Part shown: positions 33,301 to 44,885 of the stretch, one piece after another
How the letters are laid out: the number at the start of each line of letters is the position of its first letter
How positions within the stretch are numbered: the stretch's first letter is position 1
Assembly (NCBI GenBank): GCA_012934845.2
Contig: WNNJ02002029.1
Location: 1-64,000, forward strand
Reading direction: 5' to 3'
Source: Pomphorhynchus laevis
Lineage: Eukaryota; Acanthocephala; Palaeacanthocephala; Echinorhynchida; Pomphorhynchidae
Length of the DNA stretch: 64,000 nucleotides
Made by a program: the position numbers and the translations under genes
The notes under the pieces: generated by a model
Databases searched by the model: none
The model's input: the letters and a program-made list of their open reading frames with translations, nothing else
Told to the model about the DNA's origin: nothing

Positions 33301-33419
33301 CTTTTGATGTTCTTTTTTTGTTTGTTAGTGGTCATGTAAGCGTGCAAATTGCACGCATTTGCCACGTTAAATAAATTATTGTATTTTAAACTCACAAAGT
33401 TGCATTTATTCGTAAAGCG

Positions 33420-34635
33420 CTTGAACGACGACTGATACTCTTAAACCATAATAAATTCAAGGAATTATTTGAAGAGACCTAATATCTACAAGGAATTATT
33501 ATGCGTAAAATTAGTAAATCGAGCCCTAGAAACTGGAAATCGGTGTATAAAAGTTAAATGTCAAGAGGGAAAGTAAGTTCGGCAACGGAAATTCTGGAGG
33601 AAAATAACGATTTAGGTGTATTTTCACCATATGAAATGGTAAACGGAATCTCAGTTAAAGATATACTCAATGATCTCCATCCCAATGCTAAGGATGGCGT
33701 ACCTAGTGTAATGCCAAGTCAACCATTTCCGAATATGCCTATGCACCATCCATCACGTTTTGCAAACATAAACGAATGTGACATTATTCGTGCATCTAAA
33801 AGGACCAAAGGAAGTGCGGGTCCATCAGGACATGACTCGATTGCATGGCGATGTATTATTACTAATTACGGATTCGGTTCTCGTGTTATTGCAAAGTCGC
33901 TTGCAGATTTAGCCATACGACTGTCCATCGATATAATTCCATCGGGAACACTATATGCTTTTGTTGCATGCAGACTTGTTGCTCTCAAAAAGAAGAATGG
34001 AGGTGTGAGGCCAATTGGTGTTTGCGATGTTGCGAGGAGAATATTATGTAAGACAATCTTAGATATAATAAAATTTGACATGCAAGATGTTGCTGAACTC
34101 AATCAGCTAGCTGCGTCTCAGAAGAGTGGTATCAACTTTGCTACTCACTCATTACAAAAAGCGTATAACTCCAATCCGAACGTTTGCCTGTTGGCTGTTG
34201 ATGCACCTAATGCGTTCAACCGAATAAATAGAAAGGTTGCACTTCACAATATCGAATATATTTGTTCTGCATTATATTGCGCTCTTCAAAATATATACGC
34301 TTCTCCAGCTGAAATGGTTTTAGGTAGTGCCAGTATTATGTCCTCTGAAGGGTTTACTCAGGATGACCCCTTTGCTATGGCCGGATATTCAACGGCATCT
34401 CTACTAATTATTAACAAAATTCATGATCGTACCGAACGTAATTCAAAGGTGGTTCGCCGATGATGCTATTTCTGTAGGTACTATCGATTATATTAAGCAT
34501 GTTTAGGATATTTTAACAAACATTGGTTCGGATTATGGTTATTTCGTAAATGAAGTCAAAACCCAGCTATTATCTCACGTAGCACTAAACAAGGACTTAC
34601 TTCCTAGTGAAAATATTTATACGAATACAACTGGA
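33420..34635 (+). pseudogene. Family D reverse transcriptase core
   Basis: Frame 33558-34463 carries GSAGPSGHDSIAWR, RLVALKKKNGGVRPIGV, DAPNAFNRINRKVALHNI (usual LD.SNAFN) and SSEGFTQDDPFAMAGYS (usual QGDP). After a frame change near 34435 it gives RWFADDAISVG, the catalytic block with Phe-Ala-Asp-Asp, then a stop at 34504-34506 and DYGYFVNEVKT. Upstream of the first ATG the coding-like sequence KALERRLILLN begins at 33413, so the element is truncated at its junction with LINE C. Confidence 0.75.
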
Positions 34636-36010
34636 ATCGAGATTCTTGGCATTCCCATTGGAACCCCAGCCTACGTCTCGACCTTCACACATTCGAAGAT
34701 CACTAAGTTGGCTTCAATCAGGCGAATATGCCAAGTGGCCGAAGTTGATCCGCATATCGCATATGTGGGCCTCACTAAATCTGTTCAGATGAAATGGAGC
34801 TACTACACTCGCACTATACTATGCAAAGAGTCTGAATTGACCCAACTTATATTGATGATAAAGAATGAATTGATTCCAGCCCTACTAAATCAAAATGTAG
34901 ATGACAATTGGAATTTGATTCTCACCATGCCGATAAAGTTAGGGGGATTAGGAATATATGATCCAACGTTTACAGCTTCCTTAGACTATTACAGCTCACA
35001 GACAATGTGCGAAACCTACGAAACCGGAATGGGAGTAAATGAGCTTCACAACATTCAAGGAATTGAACTATGTCGTCTTGCATCTAATAAAATAACCTCA
35101 TTTCGTAATAGACTACAGCAATCACCCCTATTAATTCATCATATTATTGCCAACCGCCTTGCGCATATTTGTCGGGACGGCGCTTCTTCCTGGTTAAGTG
35201 CGTTACCGTTATCAATCGATAATTTCCGATTGTCTCCTCGTAAGTTTAAGGATGCTATTTGTACCCGATATGGATGGACTCCAGTAGATTTAGTCAAGAA
35301 CTTGTGCAAGTGCGGTTTAAGTTTAGATATGCCACACGCTATGAGCCGCAAGAAAGGCGGCTTCCTACAATTAGGCACGATTCGATTCGTAATTTAATGA
35401 CAAGCATCATTTCGGAAGTATTTCTTTGTGTGGAAATTGAACCAACATTATCTCCAGTGCCCACCGGATTTTCGATGGAATCAACTACAACGACTCTAGA
35501 TTCGAATGCACGATTGGACATTTCATGTATGGGGTTGGGAGGATCAAGATTTGAGCGGACATATTTTGATGTCACTATCTTCTCTACCGTTGCTTAATCT
35601 TATGTCAACCGCAGCCCATCTTCTTCGTTTCAATGTAACGAATTGAGGAGGTAGCCAAATACGAAGAACGTGTACACAGAATCAAACGCGGATCATTCAT
35701 TCCATTAGTGTTTTCGACTGTGGGAGGTTTTGGCGGTAATGCTGGAAGACTTATCAAGACGATTGCTACGGCGATGCCACAGGGAAACACTTCAACTTAC
35801 TCAGACAATGTTACGAAGATAAAGAAAAGGTTGTCTTTTGAACCTGCGCGTGCATCATCTGCTTGTATGCGCGCGGCACGGTCGACCCGTGGAAGGGCAA
35901 CTTTTTCAGCTTTAGAAAAAAAACTGACTAACTTAATCAGTTTTTTATGTAATATTTACCATGATATTATACATTACGGCACATTTGAGGGTAACGATTT
36001 TTGTACATTC
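34636..36010 (+). pseudogene. Family D C-terminal region, putative restriction-like nuclease
   Basis: Frame 34708-35397: KLGGLGIYDP (about 34937), DAICTRYGWTPVDL and CKCGLSLDMPHAM..KKGGF. After a frame change near 35365 it reads TIRHDSIRNL, completing a C-C-H-like knuckle with R-H, followed by ARLDISCMGLGGSRF and YFDVTIF (35510-35580). A last frame reads KYEERVHRIKRGSFIPLVFS, GGFGGNAGRLIK and ends near 35930. The D-x(n)-F-D-V pattern after the knuckle recalls the PD-(D/E)XK nuclease of R2-type LINEs. This is my inference, not proven. Confidence 0.65.
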
Positions 36011-37660
36011 TTCAATAAATAAGTCTCTCTAATATAATTATTAAAATAAAAATAAAAATTTACCGCCATCTAGCAATAAACGCAAAATAAAATAAAACTT
36101 CTAATTATCTAAGTATAGATTAAAATCCGGCTTGTGAAGTAATATGAAATCGGACTTTGCAATGTCCTTAGAAATGTACAACGTTCAAATGATAAAATCG
36201 TACTGCTATCGCAAGAGTTCCATCTCCTTAATAAGTTCTTCTATACGATTAAGTCACCCTTCAGTCTGTGTTTATGTTGATAAATATCAAAACTTAAGCT
36301 GCTTGATTTATATTAACAATCAAAACAAGTTATTTGATAAACTATGGAATCATTGGTTTATATTTAAAAATCTAAAATTACGAAATTTCAAACAAAACTA
36401 TTGACATTAAAATCGTTATTGAATAATAAGGAAAATGTTTTTAAGGATAAAATCTGACTTTCATGTTGATGATACACATTTTGACTGTCTGCTGCTCAAA
36501 TCAAGTAAGTATATACTAATCAATGAATTTATAATTTGTTTATCCTTTTACGTTAACTTTTAAAAAGTAAGGATGTATTTTTTCTATATTTATTGTTTCG
36601 AAAACCAATTTCGAAATGATAAATCTTTAAACTATTATAAATATCTTATTCGAGATATATAATTGAATCTAAAATAAAGAATTTATAATAGCTGAGTGTT
36701 TCGCTAATAAACTTAAATTTATTTATAATAAACTTAAAAATGGTTACATAAATATTTGGCATAATAGTCGAATTTATAGAACCAACATCTAGCAGTTGTA
36801 TTTTGTGACTTTGGTACACCCAAAATGTATTTGCACTAACCAGCTCCTCACCAGCCTCGACGTGATTTTTCTTATCTTTCAGATTTTATGAAAGCTTTTG
36901 CAAACTGGACAAAGCACTTCATGTACTCTATATCTTGCTCTTATCCCCTGTATTGAAGATTTGAAACTTTATTGAATGATTTGTGTACTCCATCATATAC
37001 GGATGGAATTAGACTCAAGCATAAGCTTACAAATGTGTTTTTTGTAGTAAACGTTTTCAAAATTATTGTTAACATTGTCCTTGTCGATTTTTCCATTTTT
37101 CAGTTCCAGCACAACTGGAACTGAAAGTTACAGTTGTGCTGGAACTGAAAGTTACAGTTGTGCTGGAACTATCTCGACGTGGAGTGACTAACTCTACACT
37201 CCATGAGCTTGGAGGTAGCCACTCCACGCTTATTGAGTGTGGTGTATTATTTTGTCAGTTTTCAGGGATTGGCCATTTAATACAAATGTGAATTTCTTTG
37301 ATTCAAAGATTCTTCGATCAAAGATAATATCATCCCTTAAGATGGTTCTTAAGGGATAATATAACTTAAGGAATAGGTTTTTTGCTCTAATTTGCTTCAG
37401 TTATCGATGTTTTATCGATGTCGTATTGATGTGTTGCGTCGTGCAAATATCATGGCTTATTGTTGTACGGCAATGATATAAAGAGAACATATTCATTCGT
37501 TGTCCTATGCAATTACACTTCAGGTCGATATAAACATAAAATTACCAATTGTCAAATTCCAGTGTAGTGAACGCTTTAAAATGTGGTCTCTACATGTGTA
37601 AAGTGGACGTCTTAATGACTATTTTTAGTAATAACCTTAGCGAATCATCATTATAAACCA
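36011..37660. other. A+T-rich spacer with inverted repeats
   Basis: No gene recognised. TTACCGCCATCTAGCAATAA at 36061-36080 (minus: TTGCTAGATGGCGGTAAA) resembles the stem half of the recurrent module. At 37104-37169 AGTTCCAGCACAACTG and CAGTTGTGCTGGAACT form a hairpin, with one right arm tandemly repeated. CGTGGAGTG / CACTCCACG nearby (37176-37230) form another. Confidence 0.5.
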
Positions 37661-37669
37661 TTTCAGCCA

Positions 37670-37900
37670 AAACGGTTTATTCCAATATTTTGTCCATGTA
37701 TATTATGAACAAAATAAGGATTAACAGCCCTGACGAATTCAACTTTTTCTGAAAGCTATGACTTCCTAGAAATAATATAATTCGTAATCCAATTTTAATA
37801 ACGAAACAGCAATTCAAAGATAGCAGGTCACATAGCTGACACGTCCAGAGCATTTCACAACAATTTTCCTTGAAATACATGGTTAAACAATATAAACTAA
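37670..37900 (-). pseudogene. LINE RT fragment
   Basis: Minus strand ends with LILILFIIYMDKILE, the segment that normally follows the GV.QG..LSPLLF motif of LINE reverse transcriptases, with a preceding stretch that fits the region before that motif. Short, decayed and unassigned. Confidence 0.45.
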
Positions 37901-38079
37901 GCCCTACGCAAACAATGTTCCTTTAAACCTCCTTATTTTCGGTATGATCATCAATTCCAGGATATTTCTGAATAATTTATCAGTAAGAGTAATATAATAA
38001 ATAATTTTTTATGATGGGAACCATAATCCCCACGGATCCTTTAATTTTATATTCAACGTTCTTTAAAGTATCAGAATAA

Positions 38080-38795
38080 ATAATTTATTATAGTATGAAA
38101 TCAAAGAAACTTGTATTATTCGAGAAAAAATTGTCGGTCCAATATTTTAATAGCTTCTGCTGTTATCGTCAGGAACTACTGACAACGTAAAAGTTTTATA
38201 TACAAAAGTTTTATCATGTGACACTTAAAAAAAACGTCAAAGAAAGAAAAAATCTATACAAGAAACTAACGAATCAAATAAAATTTGTTAATAAAATTTA
38301 TTAACGAAAAATGGAATATACAGAAGGTTTATTTTATAAAAAGAATGAAGTGACGCCCAATAATAAAGCAGATTTTATTTTAAAAATATAATATTAAATT
38401 TATTGTTTTATATATTTTTATATTAAATTGGACTTGACACGTTATATTTGTTTAATTTGTTTCAGTTTATTGTTTTTAATATTTTAATTTTGATTAATTA
38501 TAAATGTGTTATATTGTTTATTATTGTCTTTGATTTGGTTTTAAAAAATATTAATGCCTTGATTTTTTTCACTTCTATTAAAAAGTTATATTTGATGTGT
38601 TAGTTTCTTGTACAGGTATTTTTTCTTTTGAGTTATTTAAAGTGTTATACGATAAAACTTTTGTATGTAGAAAACTTTTACGTGGTGAAAACAGTAGTTC
38701 CTGACGATGACAGCAGGAGCTATATTGGACTGGCAATTGTTTTTCGAATATTACAAGTTTATTTGATTTCATATTATAATAAATTATTACAATAG
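38080..38795. repeat. Foldback element with ~200-bp arms
   Basis: Left arm 38085-38290 faces right arm 38595-38790. Shared blocks include ATGAAATCAAA, ACTTGTA.TATTCGA, TCGTCAGGAACTACTG, ACGTAAAAGTTTT and ACAAAAGTTTTATC. Read outward from the loop, both arms contain CTGACGAT.ACAGCAG..GCTAT, a variant of the recurrent CTGATGAT module. The ~300-bp loop is A/T-rich with no protein. Confidence 0.8.
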
Positions 38796-39529
38796 AAAGA
38801 AACGTATGGATATTTTCAAAAATATCAAAGTAAATGTTAAACATCAAGGAGAAATCCAATGAAGGACATACCAAACTAAAAAATATCAAATATAATCCTT
38901 GTTTGGGCTTATTAGCTCAACCTAAATGACAAAATCTACTAGTGATAACGATTTATAAAATAATTAATATATTTTAATGATATGATTATATTTATATAGT
39001 TATATTATGGATATAAAATTAAAAAATAAACACTCATTAGTCAAAATGCTAAAACTTAAAATTTAAATACTATTTTAGGAACCACACGTTTATCTTAATT
39101 ATACATTCCGAGCCACTGATATATTTGATGATCTGATGGCCCAGATTTATTGATTTCCGTTGCTAGAAAGGTTGTTCGCTAACTAAATGTATTAAATTCT
39201 TGACTAGTACTACGGATGTCGATAATACGATAAAAACAAAATTTCCTTTCTTGATTTCTATCTTTTCTAGGCACTTTGACCTTATCCCGTTCTTATTACT
39301 TTTAAACCCTCACGTTGGACTATGAGTTGCATAGGATCGGGCAAAAATATTTAATATTGTGACATACAAAGATGTCAGAACAGTCGGAACTCAATAGTTC
39401 GATCTTTATATACTTGTTATAATTGTAGATTTTAAGTATAATATATATTATCGGTTCTGTTTAAAAGTTTTGTAAGTACATTTATAATATGCTGTGATAT
39501 AAATCATTATTGAATATGATTTAAAGAAA
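38796..39529. other. A+T-rich spacer, nothing recognised
   Basis: No family motifs or repeats seen. Confidence 0.35.
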
Positions 39530-39675
39530 GAGGATTTTTTTATATTTCGCCTACTTCTGTTAGAAAATTACTGAAGGTAATTTTCTGAATATGCTAACAG
39601 AAGTATGCGAAATATAAAAAAATTTCTCTTTGTTTTGAACCATATTCAATAATTTTTTTATCAATAATGGATCAT
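39530..39675. repeat. Foldback repeat with hammerhead-like module
   Basis: ATTTCGCCTACTTCTGTTAG and GTAATTTTC on the left face CTAACAGAAGTATGCGAAAT on the right. The right arm reads CTGAATA - GCTAACAGAAGTATGC - GAAATATA at 39585-39616. The outer arms (AATATGATT.AAAGA.A / TTTGAACCATATTC) continue the pairing. Confidence 0.75.
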
Positions 39676-40796
39676 AATCAAAAAAAATTGATGTGATAAT
39701 AATAAATATCACACCATTAATAAAATGGTGTGATATTTCCATCTGCATGATAATGCATGATCAATTGATTTAGCCTTACCGCATACACACTTGTTCACCC
39801 TCTTTCATATGTTTCATCTATATCTACATGCGATTCCCGACGGAAATTTGTGGTTATTCTGGTATAATCTTTTCTCCTTACCTGCTCGTGCTGATAACTA
39901 TTAGTATGTACCTTTAATCACTGAATGGCAGAGAGATGATTTGTATTTCTGTTCAATTATTTTTAAGATATATTCTATTTCAGTTTGTTATATTTCCACT
40001 TATTCCATCTTTATATCCGTCCAAATTCCGTTTTCTTCAAGATTTGTGTATTTAAAATTTAATTCTATCTGGCTGCACATTTTTTAGCAAGCCCTGCCCA
40101 TTCACTATGTGCAATTTTGTATTGGTTTATGATGCCTAAACCACCATTAGATATTTTAAATGTTAATATACACATACATGTATCATCAATATCTTGTTTG
40201 CACAGATGCAACAAATTCAGTTAAATAGCTTATTCAATATTTTCGAACAATTCAGAATTACATTCGTATGATCATGAAACGTGTTTTAATATATTTTTTA
40301 GTTCAAACACAGATCATTAAAATATATGTTTTTCGATATCTGTTTGTAATTATTTGGAGAGCCAAAATAATTATTTGGAGAGCCAAATAATTCAACTCTG
40401 CGTTTCGTTGTAGTTACATCTGAATTTCAAAATCACATTCCGATCGAATTGTTTTCTGGATTTAATTGTAATTTGCATTTTGCTACACTAATGTGATATC
40501 CTTAATTGGGAACTAAGTTCTTGATATGCTAAAAATTAGATTTTGTAAAATTAGAAATGCTTTAAGATATTTAGGATCCATCTATTTTGTCGCAATGTGT
40601 ATCGTGATTAATGACATACTATCAGCCAATTGTGATATTTAATTTAAAAGTCATCAACAATTGTTTCCGAAGTGAAACATCTCCTCCCAAGGGCCCTGAT
40701 GAACCTGTGGATTTGCAAGCCGAATGAATTATCATATATGCAACTATTTACCCAAACATTACATAATGAAAAGATTTGGTTACAATTTTTGTGATA
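39676..40796 (-). other. Spacer with a possible LINE tail at 40040-40170
   Basis: On the minus strand about 40040-40170 reads KISNGGLGIINQYKIAHSEW and AGLAKKCAAR, resembling the GGLGI region found after the RT in families D and F. The rest is A/T-rich. CCCTGATGAACC at 40696-40707 is followed by GCAAGCCGAATG. Confidence 0.35.
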
Positions 40797-41775
40797 ATGA
40801 CCTCCTTTCCCATTGTTCGTTGTCCTTTATCCCTTCACTACTTCTTGGCGACTTAACAACCGCCTTGACCGCCCATATAACACCGATTCCATCCATTCAT
40901 CAACATTCTATCCAATTACAATTACAAACGCATCTCAACTGCCCCCACACATATCCTTGGCGGGGCACTCGACATCATTGCTGTCCCCGATCGTTTTGAT
41001 GCTTACACCTCACTGTCCATATCCGATCCTGGTCTACCCGATCACTTTCTCGTCAATCTTGATCTCACTTCCAACCACTCTTCGTTTTACAAACCTACCA
41101 TCCTCCGTCGCCCTTGGAGAAATCTTGTCCTCCATCTTCTCCTCTCCGTCTTGCTTAAATCGTCTCTATATTCTCTCACAATAACATCTCCCTCTCCTTA
41201 TTATCTTGCCTTTCTTTTCGAATCTGAACTCACATCCAGTCTCTATCTTCTCTTGCCCTTCAAGCCTCATCCTCACCGTCGCTTGCACCGTGCTCCATGG
41301 TTTGACATCCAATATCTATTCTCAAAGCGTCGATTCCGTCATGCTTTGAGAGTCTATCACTGTTCTCTCAGACGTGATATATGCTCGCTCACTCCGTCTC
41401 TCCGTGATTCCTATCTTGCTCTTCGCCGGTCTCATCTCCACCTACTACGTACCAAATGCAACTCATTCTGGCAGCATAAAATCAACACTTCATTAAAATC
41501 TAAGTCTCTCTGGCATACTTTCAACTCAATCCTTTCTCGCTCCTCTTCGTCTTGCAACATCAATCCGCATGATTATTCGTCATTTCTTCAGACCAAAGAA
41601 TCTACGCTGCTCTCTCACAACCACGTGTCCATTCCATATCACTGCTACTCGCCTCGCCTCATCCTCCCGGAACTCTTTCATCTTCTCCCTTTCTCACCTG
41701 ACGAAGACTCATTTGTCCTCATGTCCTTGCCCAACAAAACCTCACCTACCAATACCATACTTACCCCCATACTTT
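40797..41775 (+). pseudogene. LINE C-related copy, endonuclease C-terminal and linker
   Basis: Corresponds to about 30838-31800 of LINE C: SHCSLSFIPSLLLGDL (endonuclease GDF/N region, changed), HRAPWFDIQYLFSKRRFRHA, LTPSLRDSYLALRRSH, SFWQHKINTSLKSKSLWHTF (with the Trp that is a stop in the 28-kb copy), LPELFHLLPFS and LPNKTS. At least two frames. The RT is missing. Confidence 0.85.
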
Positions 41776-41802
41776 AATCCATATGCTTATCGATATCCCC
41801 TT

Positions 41803-42290
41803 TCCTCACCATCTTGTTTAACTCGTTCATCCTCAGTCGTATCTTTCCTTCAAGCAGGAAAGCTCTGATGCCTTTGACTTTTCTAGATGAAGTTCTTTTG
41901 TAGTATAAGTTGAAATTGTTGTATCGATCATTCATTATAGACTTGTGAAAAAGTTTTAAAAGTTTTTGTTGGAGCTTTCGACCAAACGGTCCTCCTCACC
42001 ACCTTGTTTAACTCGTTCATCCTCAGTCGTATCTTTCCTTCAAGCAGGAAAGCTCTGATGCCTTTGACTTTTCTAGATGAAGTTCTTTTGTAGTATAAGT
42101 TGAAATTGTTGTATCGATCATTCATTATAGACTTGTGAAAAAGTTTTAAAAGTTTTTGTTGGAGCTTTCGACCAAACGGTCCTTGTCAACAAATTAGTCA
42201 ACAAATTGGTCGAAAGCTCCAACAAAAACTTTTAAAACTTTTTCACAAGTCTATAATGAATGATCGATACAACAATCTAATCAAAGACTT
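41803..42290. repeat. 190-bp tandem duplication plus inverted copy
   Basis: Unit 41803-41992 is repeated at 41993-42182 almost exactly (TTTCCTTCAAGCAGGAAAGC, GCCTTTGACTTTTCTAGATG). Then 42200-42275 is the inverted complement of the end of the unit (TTGGTCGAAAGCTCC, AACAAAAACTTTTAAAAC). The beginning of the unit is LINE C coding sequence, so the duplication arose after insertion of that copy. Confidence 0.85.
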
Positions 42291-43690
42291 GCACGCAACT
42301 ATGTCTAATAAGTTGAAATAAAAATGTCAACTTCATTAATATTTATTTATTATCATCATCGTTACATGTAGAGTTGAACATTTATGCTAAAAGGGATATA
42401 AATTCTTAGTTTTCGTTAAATATCGGCTAAATCAACAAGTCAGACATCCACTTGATTATTTCGTCGTACTAACATGTAATGTTGAGATACCGTTGTTTTG
42501 AATCTAAGACTGTGCAATAAAACTGTGCATCTAAATGTATTTTATTCTGAATATTGTTAACTATCCGCTGACTAATAAGTTTGTTCATGTAATTTGGATA
42601 AGGCCTGTTTGGTCTGATGTAATCAAATATCTTACAAATCGCTCCTGAACCGTTACAATTTCAGCAAATTGGATATACGCAGCCTTTGTCCTTCGGCGTA
42701 ATTTGATTCGTTGTATATTCATCCAAAAAAATCTCATGCAATCAGTAGCTTTTAAATTATAAAGTTTCATTGTAATCATTTAGTTTATAATTCAGAAAAC
42801 TAAGATTATATTAAATGATATATTCGATATTATTAATATTATTATATATTAATATAATAATATATTATTATATTAAATATTATTATAAGAATTATTATAT
42901 ATAATATTTATAAACACTTTAATCATCTTAAATCATTGTTGTTAATTGATTCGTTAATTTTTCCTAGATCATAGGCTTGACGTAAATTTGATTGTTGATC
43001 AAAATATGGCCTTTATTATCAAGGTATTTCGTTCTGTATATTTTTCAGTTTTCGTGATATCTATATTTGAACGCAACCAGACCAATTGCGTAAGATTGTG
43101 AAAGCGTGTTGTAATTATAATTAGAGTCTTACGCTCTCCCAAACAGTGATGTCACTGTTTTCGATATTATTTTTCTGGTTCCATTCCAAACAATTTAAAA
43201 ATATTCTATATTTTTTACGCAAAAAATATTGGGTATTATTTTAAGAGTATACAATAAAAACTGATGAATTCTTCTAAGCCAGCAGTTCAATTCAAATATG
43301 ATTCTGTTATTTTAAAATAAAATTTAGTAATACAGACCGACATATTTGAATATCTCGGCGTTTCGTGGTGCAAACCTGGAAGTGGGCATACATATCGACC
43401 ATAATATAAGAAAGCATTTGCGGCAACGGCATTGTTTACTAGGCATACGTCGAAATTTTCCTATGGTTTTTATATCACAATATTATTTTATAACAAGGCC
43501 TTTATAAATTATTTTAGTTGTTGAATATAAATTTGCAAGCATTCTCACGCTTATCAAATAGATTTTACATGCAATTAAAATTGTAAGTAGTTCTACAGCT
43601 ATCTCTAGTTTATATACTATTTTACATTGGATAAGACATCAAAAAATGCCAATTTTTGACCCGCAAACTTATTTCTTTGAAAGATCATTT
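42291..43690 (-). other. Spacer with weak transposon-like traces
   Basis: The minus-strand frame 42585-42779 reads RRRTKAAYIQFAEIVTVQ and RYLITSDQTGLI. The SDQTG string resembles the catalytic-Asp region of some DNA-transposon transposases, but it is a single short match. At 43330-43400 the plus strand gives TDIFEYLGVSW, like the YLG motif of a LINE RT. The rest is A/T-rich. Confidence 0.3.
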
Positions 43691-43696
43691 ACAATT

Positions 43697-43822
43697 TTTA
43701 AATATTTTAATATTTCATATATTAAAATACTATTTAGAGCATTTTAATATTTCATATATTAAAATACTATTTAGAGCATTTTAATATTTCATATATTAAA
43801 ATACTATTTAGAGCATTTTAAT
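43697..43822. repeat. 37-bp tandem repeat, about 3.4 copies
   Basis: Unit ATTTAGAGCATTTTAATATT followed by TCATATATTAAAATACT. Each unit contains the palindromic TTTTAATAT...ATATTAAAA. Copies are identical or nearly so. Confidence 0.88.
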
Positions 43823-43924
43823 ATATTATTACATACAAGGAGTTAGAAGAGAAGCTGTTTTGCCTGATCAAAGAAACATAAGTTTACGGATTAATATAAT
43901 GTAATCAGTAAATTGTCCGCATCA

Positions 43925-44885
43925 AGATCATTTAAACTAACAGGATTTAAGATATCCGTGGAAATGCGAGTGTCGATTCTCCATCCATGCTAGGCACAGT
44001 CGCTTGAAGTGCTTAATTGAAGAAGCAGCGACGACTTCCTCAGGCAATACATTCCACAAGTCGAGAGCGCAATATGACAGTCGAAAGTTCGCGGGCAATT
44101 GATAATGGTGCCTTTTATACAACTTTTCGAGTGACCGCGTAATGTCCTACTTCTCAATCCAAGCATTTTAACGGGGAACCTATCAAGTATGTTTACAATT
44201 GTCCAAATGCAGGACAAGTCTAGTAAGATAAATCTGTCACGAATCGGCTTATGTCTAGCGCCCGCAGCCGTATGTGGTGGGACGTTCTAGCTTTAAAGCA
44301 TTTCTTCAGCATCTCTTCAGTACCGACTCATAGTTGAGCAATTCTCGCTTAATGGTAGGAAAGCGTGCAGGATGCAGTACTCCAGATGAGGGCGGACTAG
44401 TGAAGAAAATAATATACTAAGCATTGGATGTGACAGTCTGAGAAATGTATTTTTGGTGTAGTACAATGCCCTAGCTGCATTTATCCTTGCGCGCTCACTA
44501 TTTAATCGTGTCTTAAGAGAGCGATGAATTATTACACCTAAGTCATTATGATGTTCAACTTCATTTAATTACACACTACCAATGCGATACTGAAACGACG
44601 AGGTCGTCTTCCGCATTCTCATCAAAATACATTTATCAACGTTTAGCAGGAGTCCAGTTGCTTCACACTGTTTAGTAAGCCAGTCCACGTCGTCCTGTAG
44701 TGAGTGGCAATCGGTAGGAGTATGAACAGCAGTCCACAATTTTAAATCATCAGCATATGATATAACAGGGTTCATTAAACGCAGGAGCAGGAACAGGTAT
44801 ATGGGATGCAAAATTATGATAGATACCAATAAATTTTGGAGCGCATTTTTGAAATGACATGTATATGCCATTTACATGGTTAGAT
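43925..44885 (-). pseudogene. LINE family E, CR1-like RT tail (5'-truncated)
   Basis: Minus strand from about 44870: PVISYADDLKLW (catalytic YADD), then DDVDWLTKQCEATGL, LNVDKCILMRM, RIGSV and, in frame past a stop, HHNDLGVIIHRSLKTRLNSE. Later come VRPHLEYCI (about 44380) and the tail KLYKRHHYQLPANFRLSYCA and WNVLPEEVVAASSIKHFKRL to about 43937. This order is typical of CR1/Rex1-like LINEs. Several frames and stops; endonuclease and early RT lost. Confidence 0.82.

Larger units (their letters stand above)
28601..33390 (+). mobile_element. LINE family C, L2/CR1-type, nearly full length
   Basis: Two-ORF LINE. ORF1 has a PHD-like finger and ORF2 an endonuclease and RT of the L2/CR1 group (LDLSSAFDIVDH, GVPQGSVL, YADDILIY). 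The 3' end carries a small hairpin, CGTGCAAATTGCACG (33343-33357), then AAATAAATTATTGT. A second copy ends with the related CGTGCAGTTGGCACG (47037-47051). Two more copies lie at 40797-41775 and 44940-47070. ORF2 is broken by two nonsense changes and two frameshifts. Confidence 0.9.
33395..36010 (+). mobile_element. LINE-like family D: WFADDA RT with Cys/His and nuclease-like tail
   Basis: Begins right after the 3' end of LINE C. The single coding region spans at least four frames with stops, so it is broken. Order: linker, RT core with GFTQDDPFAM and WFADDA (instead of YADD), GGLGIYDP, RYGWTP, a Cys/His knuckle, ARLDI...FDVTIF and a Y-x-x-R-V...GSFIPLVFST block. I know similar arrangements from uncharacterised cnidarian and arthropod proteins; the Cys/His plus D...FDV tail suggests a restriction-like endonuclease as in R2/CRE-type LINEs. 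The 5' part is lost. Confidence 0.75.

Noticed and set aside
42585-42779. DNA-transposon transposase fragment (SDQTG).
   Set aside because: A single five-residue match in a 65-codon frame is too weak to call a family.
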